From positions 806,001 through 870,000 of the forward strand of contig NHZP01000010.1 in NCBI GenBank assembly GCA_003313425.1: 64,000 nt of DNA, written 5' to 3'. Below are positions 56,008 to 64,000 of the stretch, in pieces. Under the pieces are notes generated by a model. The model worked only from the letters and a program-made list of their open reading frames with translations. It did no database searches and was not told the DNA's origin. A program made the translations under genes and the position numbers. Each line of letters begins with the position of its first letter. Within the stretch, counting starts at the first letter, position 1. Source of the stretch: Pseudopyrenochaeta lycopersici (lineage: Eukaryota; Ascomycota; Dothideomycetes; Pleosporales; Pseudopyrenochaetaceae).

Positions 56008-58746
56008 CGCAGAGGGGGCAGCTTAAGGCTCCCTGGGGGAAGCTGCAGGTGGAGAGATGGCGGGGCGAAGTGACGATGGCCTCAGCTAAGAATAAACAAT
56101 AACGGACAGCGGGCGACCTGGGCAGCGATTCAGTCGCGAAAGGCGCATGTACCCGAGTGAGACAGCATCGCGCGCTGTTGGACACGCTTTCATTCAAGTA
56201 AAAAGGCGTCGAGCTACATGCGCGTATCCTTCAGCCCCAGCCAGCCGCACGTGCATGGCTGATCAGCAAATAGAGCAGCGCGAGCCGTAACCACCGAGAT
56301 AGCGAGCGAAGCCCGGTGCAGCTAGACACCGGAAGGAGTTGCTGATATCGAGCGGCGGTGGCAGTGCTTTGCGCGTTGTTGGATTGGCAGAACCGTCTGC
56401 AGGCTTATTACCATACCACACCTCCGGTGTCCTTCAATGCACATCCGCCAACTCATTCGTCCCACAGTCATTCTTCATCACTCTTGCAGCTAAGCAGCGC
56501 AAGGGGCAACCAAACACTTGTTTTGCCAGATACGAGATCCGAAGACTCATTTCATGCCATTGATGGAACCCGGAACGACCACGCGCCATGTGGGGAACTA
56601 TTCCTGCTAGTGTTGGCGGAGACGGCAGCCTTGCATTGATGAGGATGCACATCAGCGTTGATATTGACTGCATCTGCCCCTTGATACTGCCTAGGGCGTG
56701 CAGAAACACATTTCCCCCCTCAATATACGCTTTGGTCAGCATACTTTTACGTGTGTCTGCAGAAGTTCTGCCGGCACCTTGTCGTATCATGCCGGTTAAG
56801 TATCTTTCAGGCAGCGTCACAGTATCTGGGCGGTAAGGCTGTAAATCGATGACACTTGGCAACTTCATACAATCACATATCCATGCCTATTCCCGGTTGT
56901 TGAAAGACTGGAAACCGAAGAAAATACCGCTTTCCTCAGCTCTCCAGCCAAACAGTGCTATTTTTGGGGGGCTGACAACTAGCCCTTTCGGGTATAGCGC
57001 GTTGTCGCTTCGGTATTTCTCAATGTCCGTGCAAGGTCTCCCAGGCTTCCATCATTACACACCGCACTCAGACCATTCTACATAGGGCTGATGCTTCTAG
57101 AAGCTCGCCGTCAAACCCAATTCTAGTATGGTTGCTTTGCCTAGGGCCAATCCTTTGCATGCATCCACTTCTCCTGGCCACTTATGGTCGACTAGCGGAA
57201 CTATACACTTTCAGGCATCAGGGGAATCCGTACTTGTCGCATAGTGCATACGATCGACAAATTCCCACAGGCGGCAGGCTGCAGCTCGTTGGTGTCAGAA
57301 TCTGTACTTATCCCAAACTTGCATATGGCTTCTTGAGAAAGTCCACATCAGGCCCCATTCGGTCCATATCGCAATGCTACGTCTCGATCTAGAAAGGCCA
57401 ACATCTGTATACAGCACAAAAGCACTGCCTGTCGTGGGGTCCAATATTCGAAACGAGGCTATTGAAGTCGAAATAAAGGTCAGGCAGTCCCAGAATAGCT
57501 TCTCCCCGCTGCAACCCATACAGGAAACATGAGTGAGCCCTTCGTGAGATGAAGACAAAACTTCGACTTACGAGGCTGAAACAGGCTCACTTCTTTCTTC
57601 TTGTCAATTGATTGCACACCCTTGGCGCTCGGTAGGGTTTCGGATCGTCAGGCTCACTTGTCGGCCCTTCTCGAACCACGAATCCTTCGTTCGGATTCTA
57701 CGCCTTGCTTGGACAAACCGCAATAACTTGACTTCCAGGTTGGCATTCCTGCAAAAACGTGGAGTTCGGAATCTATCTATTTTGCGCGATCAACGGCTTC
57801 GTAAAAAAGTTCGTGTGTATTGTCTATAACGTTATGTTTATTGCTCGCAGTGTAGAGAGGTCATCCTGCCCTCCAATCTCTTGCCTCTCTGTTGCTTTGA
57901 ATAATTACTTCTGGATCCAATGTGAAAACAACCGAACACTCTTTTCATTTCGCCGGCTTACATGATACAATGTAACATATCGGACCTAATAAACGAGAAT
58001 AAAGGCCTAACTTGCATAGTGCAGTTGCTGTCATCAGTTAATCTCATGCTTTAGCTTCGGGAAAGAGTGCAAAGTTATCCCGAGCTTGCCATTTCATAGA
58101 CCGTCCCAACTCTGGCGTTCTTGAAACTTCTCCGTCTGCACTCTTTTCCCCATGCCTTCAGGCGCTCACCCACAAAGTTCATTTAACCCAGTAACGGAAA
58201 AGGATCGTTCACATTCACGTCTTCAGTCATTAACTTACACGAAGCCGTGGATATGAAAGAATACGATGTGGGCAAGTTTTCACAATCTAAGGATGAAAGC
58301 GGGGCAGCTTCAAACAGAGGAGTAGCGGACGAGCGATACAGCAGCTTGAGTAGATACGGGATAGAGCAGCGTAAGTAGAAGTAAGCTTTGAGGGCAAGTA
58401 CAGCGAGAAAACACTCCTGGATTACTCGGTTGTGGTCAACGAGCGGCGAAAGTGAAGGCAACAGTCCTAACTAAACAGTGCTGTTATGCCAATCACTGCC
58501 GAAGTATCATTGCATCGATCATCTTGATGCCGCCCAAAAAAAATTCGAGGGCTTGTGAACGTTTCCCAAGCACACGCTCAGTACTATAACCCCTCTCTAC
58601 CAACCATAGCTACTACATCGCGCGTCTGGTTAAGGGCCCTACGAGCCCGAGTAGAACACTTCCCAAACATCTAAAACGAAATAGAGTTCATATTATCATA
58701 TGCCTATATAAGCCGGTCAACTGCATTATCGAAGCTTACTACCTGC
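56008..58746. other. 2.7 kb without a supported gene
   Basis: The right part is the 3' flank of the minus-strand F-box-like gene and the left part the promoter of the Gln-rich gene. Between them are only short open frames, the longest 144 codons on the minus strand (56434-56868); it has no recognised domain and no splice partner. I see no transposon remnants, terminal repeats or RNA genes. Confidence 0.45.
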
Positions 58747-59731
58747 CTAACGGTTGTTCCAGTAGATTTCGCCAGGTTCTAATATGTCTTCCGCGTCCCG
58801 GTCCGGTCCCATAACACTCGCAAAATATGAGCTCCATCGTACATACAAAGCATCGTCAGGCCATCTACAAAACCCGTTACTTCTACCCAACCAGTCATGA
58901 CACAACCCCATCTCTTCAAACCACCGCCTCCTGCTTTCAGCGCGGTCTCCATCAACTTGCTTCGTGTTCATCTCGGGGGCATATACAGGGCGTACCATAA
59001 AATCAACATGTGTCCACAGATGCGATTCCCACAACCATGCCCAGCTCCGTAACCTGTCCCGCACGTACAGAGTAATGTTGTTGAAGCGATCATTAGTGAG
59101 ACGCATGACCCACTCTCTATTCCTGTTCATAAGAACATAATTTATAGGCCCATAATCAATGTTCCCTCCATAGCTTTGGAGGTTTAGGTTGAAACCAGGA
59201 TGATACACCAACATCTCGAGAAGCGGCAAGATCTCCACTTCGATGTCCCCTGATTCCTTCTCTACGATGCAGACCTGAAGTGTAAGTTCCCCAAAAGTCG
59301 TGTCGCCAACGCTGTAAAATATCCCATTTTCCGTGTAAATGAACAGGATCAGGGCGTGCATGTAATGGGAGAGATCTGTTACAGAAATGATGTGTGTGCG
59401 CAGCCACAATGGGCGAAATTCATTTCGGATAGCCCGACATATGTGTGTAAAGTTGAGTAACGGGGCTTGAAGCTTCGCTTCGACTGATTGGTTCTGGTCT
59501 GGTTGTGGGTACATGAGCACGAGTTGAGAGACCGAGTCTAGGGCGCACTGGTAGATTCGATTCCTCATTTCTGGAGATGTCTGATAAGCATCTGTACATA
59601 TGCAGGGTTTGTATTCAGATTAGAAGCTTACCCCCTGGCAAATCAAGGAAACGGAACGTGCCTTTGCGCTCGAATGGGGCTTGACACTGCGGGCGCCCTT
59701 TGCCCAGCAGTTCGAGCCTTTCGGCAAACAT
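58747..59731 (-). CDS. F-box-like domain hypothetical protein
   Basis: Two exons, complement(join(58747..59570, 59632..59731)), give 307 residues; the intron is 61 bp with GTAAGC and CTCCAG. The join creates FRFLDLPGEMRNRIYQCAL, the F-box-like motif that opens a large family of Pleosporales proteins; without the join the motif is split. The body contains LLNFTHICRAIRNEFRPLW, the second conserved segment of these proteins (imported/resident residues after the motif), and a Trp-rich C-terminus. No catalytic site. Such genes are multi-copy and variable in this order, usually without known function. Confidence 0.82.
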
Positions 59732-60051
59732 GAACGACACTTGGCTTGCCCTTTGACAAGGTCAGTATAACTGAGAATACAATGCTGTCTTCTTAACTTA
59801 CATGGTAACTTGTATTCAAATAGGTTTACACGATCAAAGCAGGTCTTGCAGGGCAATGTAAGGTCTTGAGGGGAGTGTGAGACACTGTTGGGCGAACACG
59901 AAACAATGGGAACTAGGGAAACACAATGAATAAAAATTTGTCATTTATAATGTGAAGGGGGAAAGAGCTTTGTAGGGCTTGTGCGTTGGCCTCGATTATT
60001 CAAACTGGCCGGAGGGTACGATTGAGTGAACAGCAGATGACCCACAAGCAA
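59732..60051. other. Short intergenic region
   Basis: Promoter of the F-box-like gene and 3' flank of the MFS gene, both minus strand. No other feature. Confidence 0.5.
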
Positions 60052-61717
60052 TCACAGGACCATTTTGAAGTTCGGATCCCTATCATCGCCTTTGCCTTCC
60101 CAGGCAGAACACTTCCCATTCGCTTTATCGCGATTGAGTTTATGTACCCAGGCAACATTTGCTGCAATGCTGGGAACCATTCAGTAACAGTTTCGGTGCC
60201 AATCATGGGATGCATATGAAGGGAGGAAAACTTACAGCAACCAAGCCGCACAGAGCAGACCCAACATGATACTATGACTCTTGTGGAAGTGTGGACCTTC
60301 CTTCTTTTGATACACAAAGCTCGCCACAAAGCCTCCACAATTCGCAATCGCAAGTTGTAAAGCGGAGGTGGTCGCACGCTTATAGTGACCCGCAGAGTTA
60401 TTGCTGTTCCAGGACAAAATGCATGGCACTGTTGCGTACATGCCGGTAGCCATCATGAAAGTCATGCCGTACTGAATATGCGGATTCGTGCTCTGGCTAA
60501 TGATACCGTAGCCAATGATAGCCACTGGCAGGGTGCACAACATGACTGGACCACGCAGCGCAAGACGGTCTGAGAGTAGCGCTACACAGACGGTGAAAAA
60601 TGCTGCTACAGCGTACGGAATGACTGTCCAGAGCTGTGCCTGGTTCGGATCGCTGGCGAATTTCAGATTATTGATAATGGTAGGCAAGAATAGCCCAAAC
60701 GAGTAGAGACCGCAGAGTATAGCGAAGTACGCCGTAGCACTAAGCCATACTTGCAGATTGAAGATGCCTCGTTTGACCTCAGCCCAATCAAACCGTTCAT
60801 GTTCGGCACTCTGCTCGCCGAGACGGTGGCGCGCAAATTCCTTTTCAATAGGGTCGAGAAAACCTGCAGCTTCGATGGAGTTCGGTAGGAAGAGGGACGA
60901 GCATATACCGATGAAGACAGTCAAGAGGCCTTCAACGATAAAGATCCAGCGCCAACCTTCGAGGCCTCCGGCTGGCCCGATTGCATTGAGGCCCCTTGCG
61001 AGCAAACCACCAAATGCGCCAGAGAGTGACGCAGCCGTATAGAAGATTCCAATTCGTAGGGCTAGTTCCTGTCGTCGGTAAAAATGCGAAAGGTAGAGGA
61101 CCTATTAATTTGTGAATAACGCTGCAGAGAAGAGCTGGGATTGAGAAGGCAGTACCATGCCTGGCAATAGTCCTCCTTCAGCAACACCAAGCAGCGCTCG
61201 AACAGTGACGAAGGAGGCAAAATTGCGTACGAAACCCAGACACATAGTCAGTGTACCCCAGACCGCAGTCAAAAGTGGTAGCCAGATCTTTGGAGACATT
61301 TTCTTCAGGACAAGATTGGAAGGGAGTTCACTACCAGTTGCTGAGTTCTAGCATACTTCCAAAGTGCCGGGCAGACGTACCTCGCAATATATGTAGCGTA
61401 GAAGACACATAGTCCAATCGCATACTGATGATCGGTGATGTGAATGTCCTTTTCCAATCCCAAAATCTTTGCATTCCCGACATTGGTGCGGTCGATGAAC
61501 GAGCAGAGAAATAGGAGTGCGAGGATGGGAAGTATCCTGAAAGGCATCAGCATGATTAGTGAACACCAATAGAGAATTGAGTGAAAATGTACCTAACATC
61601 CATCTTTAACACAACTCTCTTCATCATCTTGCCATCTTCCTCACCAAGCCCGGCTTCCAACTGCTCACTCGCACTCCTCTTCTCCACCATATCGTCGTGA
61701 AACTTTGCAGATTCCAT
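60052..61717 (-). CDS. MFS transporter, anion:cation symporter family (Dal5/allantoate-permease type)
   Basis: Five exons, complement(join(60052..60169, 60236..61101, 61156..61330, 61381..61536, 61593..61717)), give 479 residues. This is a proton-coupled plasma-membrane uptake carrier of small organic anions (allantoate, nicotinate, pantothenate or similar). Family marks: LFLCSFIDRTNVGNAK in helix 1, ELPSNLVLKKMSPKIWLP at helix 2-3, RALLGVAEGGLLPGM for helix 4, YRRQELALRIG as the helix 4-5 loop, and GWRWIFIVEG in helix 6, then a cytosolic loop with HERFDWAEVKRG. Twelve helices are accounted for. The C-terminus is Lys/Asp-rich and short. Intron sizes are 49-66 bp. Confidence 0.93.
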
Positions 61718-62449
61718 AAGCAATCCCAGTCTATGCTATGAGGAACGAGGTAGCAAAGGGAAAAGAAAGAAGAAAAGCGGTGTATCTTATATAACATGCA
61801 CGACAGCAACCCGCAGTAATTTATTACCCACTGTGTCCCCATCATCTCGGCACCGGCATTCCGCGCCAGCCCGAAGGGACAAATCCCCGATGTCACTACT
61901 GATCATGCCCCGTGGGGAAAGCGACGGCTGTCCCGCCTCGGTGCACACTTGATTGGCGGAACACACCCTGGTACGCAGAGGAACCTACTCAAAGCAGGTA
62001 AAGCGGCTGCTGATCCATGTCAGCGTCATTGTCGTGTCGAGCACTAGGGCGTTGATGTAGAGCCGACGGCTAGGTAAGCCTGTTCGGAGACTGATTTGTT
62101 TGGGTCTGAGGGCGTTGGATAACGGGTGTGATGGTGTTCGTGCATGGGCATGGGGCATAAGCTTTTCCTTGGGTTGGGGATTGAGGGGACGACAAGCATG
62201 GCGAAGCTTCTGCCACCCCGCTTGGCTGGTTGGCACACGTCAGCTTTCCCAGTGAGCAAGGGAGAGTTAAGAGCTGTGCGTCGTGTTAAATGAGGACTTT
62301 TGAAGTGATCTACTATTATTCGGTTTGGAAAGTGCTTTAGTGATTTAAGATTGTGATTGGTTTCGCGCGACTCTATTCTGTAGTAACGCCCTACTGTACT
62401 AGGAAAATGCTATACTATATACATTGAAACACGGATTCAGAAAGGAAAT
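61718..62449. other. Intergenic
   Basis: Promoter of the Dal5-type carrier and 3' flank of the SCOT gene, both minus strand. No supported feature. Confidence 0.5.
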
Positions 62450-64000
62450 CTATTCCATCTCCTTGAGATCCGGCGCAACCTCAAACTTAGCATCTGTTTT
62501 CGCCCTGATTTCCTCCACACTCACACCCGGCGCGGTTTCCGTCAACGTAAGTGTACCTCTCTTTATATTTACTTGGAACACGCACAGATCGGTAATGATG
62601 GTGCTCACACACTTCGCACCAGTCAAGGGGAGCTTGCACTCCTGAACGATCTTGCTGGAGCCGTCTTTGGCAACGTGCTCGGTCGCAACGACAACCTTAG
62701 TCTCTTCAGGATTACTGACAAGGTCCATAGCGCCGCCCATACCCTTGAAAACCTTGCCGGGTACCATATAGTTGGCTAGATCACCAGATGCGCTGACCTG
62801 TAACGCACCGAGAATGGACACATCAACGTGGCCGCCACGGATCATGCCAAAGGACTCGGCGCTGTCGAAGGTTGATGCGCCGGGGAGAAGCTCAACAGTC
62901 TCTTTGCCGGCGTTGATAATATCAGGATCGAGTGTGTCCTCGGTCGGATATTGACCCATACCCAAGATGCCATTCTCACTCTGCAGCCAGACCTTCACGT
63001 CATCCGGTACGAAAGACGCTGCTGCAGTTGGGATACCAACGCCGAGATTAACGTAGTACCCGTGCTTAAGTTCCTTTGCAGCACGACGTGCAATGCGATT
63101 GCGGCTATCACCCTTGCTTGAGGACTTGCTGCTTGATGATGAAGGGTTTCGCAACTTCTTGATTTCAATTTGCTTGGGTGCTGTAGCGGGCACGATGCGA
63201 TCGACGAAGATACCGGGTAGATCAATCTCATTCGCGTCGAAAGTGCCAATTGGCACAATTTCTTCGGCTTCGACGATGGTAAGGCGGGCCGCTTTGGCCA
63301 TGATAGGCCCGAAGCCTTTGGTAGTGTATCTGAAGAAACATCAGCAATTACCAAAGACCCTGCTATATACTGTGGATCTTACCTGAATACGCAGTTCCCT
63401 GCTTCGTCGACTTTGTGCGCCCGGACAATTGCAACATCCCCCGTCAATGCAGTCTCCATAAGATACTTTTTGCCATTGAACTCTCTGACCTCTCTTTTCT
63501 GACCGAATCCGATTGCCTTACCCTCTTTGTCAAATTTGGCGGGAATCTGCCCATCTTGTAGTAGAGTATTCACAGCTGTAGGTGTGTAGAAAGCTGGAAT
63601 ACCTGCACCTCCAGCCCTCATTCTCTCTGCAAGAGTACCCTGTGGACACAGCTCGATTTCAATGCCACCACTCAGGTACTGCTTCTCTAATGCCTTGTTG
63701 TTTCCTAAGAAACTGATAATCAACTTCTTAACCTGGCCATTTTTCGTAAGGTGTGCCAAGCCTCCCACATCTTCGATACCAGCATTATTTGATACCGCGG
63801 TCAGAGAGTGTAGCGATTGCGAGCCGCGCTTGTGTATCGCCTGAATGAGTGTTTCTGCTACCCCGCACAGCCCAAAGCCTGCGCTGAGCACCGTCGACCC
63901 CGATTGTATATCTGCGACAGCTTCGTCGGCGTCTTTAAAGAGCTTAGACTTCGAGCGGTCAATAGCGGGGGCGCGATCAGCTACGATGCTTCGCCTCTGG
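62450..64000 (-). CDS. Succinyl-CoA:3-ketoacid CoA transferase (SCOT), 5' end beyond the window
   Basis: Two exons visible, complement(join(62450..63329, 63383..>64000)); the first runs off the right edge, so the start and mitochondrial presequence are outside. About 498 residues are seen, of about 520 in the family. It transfers CoA between succinate and acetoacetate (or acetate) in mitochondria. The alpha half shows AGFGLCGVAETL, AVSNNAGIEDVGG, then GNNKALE; the beta half shows VNLGVGIPTAAASF and QSENGILGMG with the catalytic glutamate (E of SENG) that forms the CoA thioester. SFGMIRGGHVDVSILGALQVS and PGKVFKGMGGAMDL are diagnostic. A Ser/Lys-rich linker (SSSSSKSSSKGDS) joins the halves. 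The intron at 63330-63382 uses GTAAGA/CTTCAG. Confidence 0.95.

Noticed and set aside
56434..56868. Minus-strand frame of 144 codons in the 56-58.7 kb gap
   Set aside because: It has an ATG start but no recognisable domain, no splice signals in sensible places, and composition like the surrounding non-coding DNA.
61624..61896. Open minus-strand frame overlapping the Dal5-type carrier start
   Set aside because: It is out of register with the carrier. The spliced carrier frame from ATG 61717 explains the region.

Overview
The window looks like chromosomal DNA of a filamentous ascomycete, most likely a Dothideomycete of the Pleosporales type. Genes lie on both strands. They are broken by short GT-AG introns (about 46 to 178 bp) whose splicing restores clear fungal protein families: LSm7, ARL2, WRAP73/Wdr8, the DUF4045-gelsolin protein, a Gal80-like protein, a three-helix-anchored P450, SCOT, and a Zn2Cys6 regulator. 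There are no bacterial operons, no rRNA and no clear tRNA. All exon joins given here were made by eye from splice sites and frame continuity. The order is not supported by any search.

Region 1 (1-11.3 kb): a C2H2 zinc-finger regulator on the minus strand preceded by about 6 kb without a convincing gene, then a small serine/arginine-rich hypothetical protein. Region 2 (11.3-26.9 kb): a 1,444-residue repeat protein, a Zn2Cys6 regulator divergent from LSm7, a membrane/F-box-like protein, a cupin, a ubiquitin C-terminal hydrolase and an unknown charged protein; these look mostly housekeeping or lineage-conserved.

Region 3 (27.8-39.0 kb) is the most accessory-looking stretch: a P450 divergent from a Gal80-like/Gfo-Idh-MocA protein, a DHA1-type MFS transporter, a malate/L-lactate-type dehydrogenase and a sugar-porter-family transporter. 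Together they resemble a small uptake-and-oxidation gene cluster, possibly with its own NAD(P)-binding sensor.

Region 4 (39.7-56.0 kb): a DUF4045-gelsolin protein, ARL2, a GNAT-domain protein carrying a YIPPHLR motif, a small glycine-rich protein, the WRAP73 homologue and a glutamine-rich protein with CAG-encoded tracts. Region 5 (56.0-64.0 kb): a 2.7 kb gap, an F-box-like protein, a Dal5/allantoate-type transporter and the 3' part of a mitochondrial succinyl-CoA:3-ketoacid CoA transferase that runs off the right edge.
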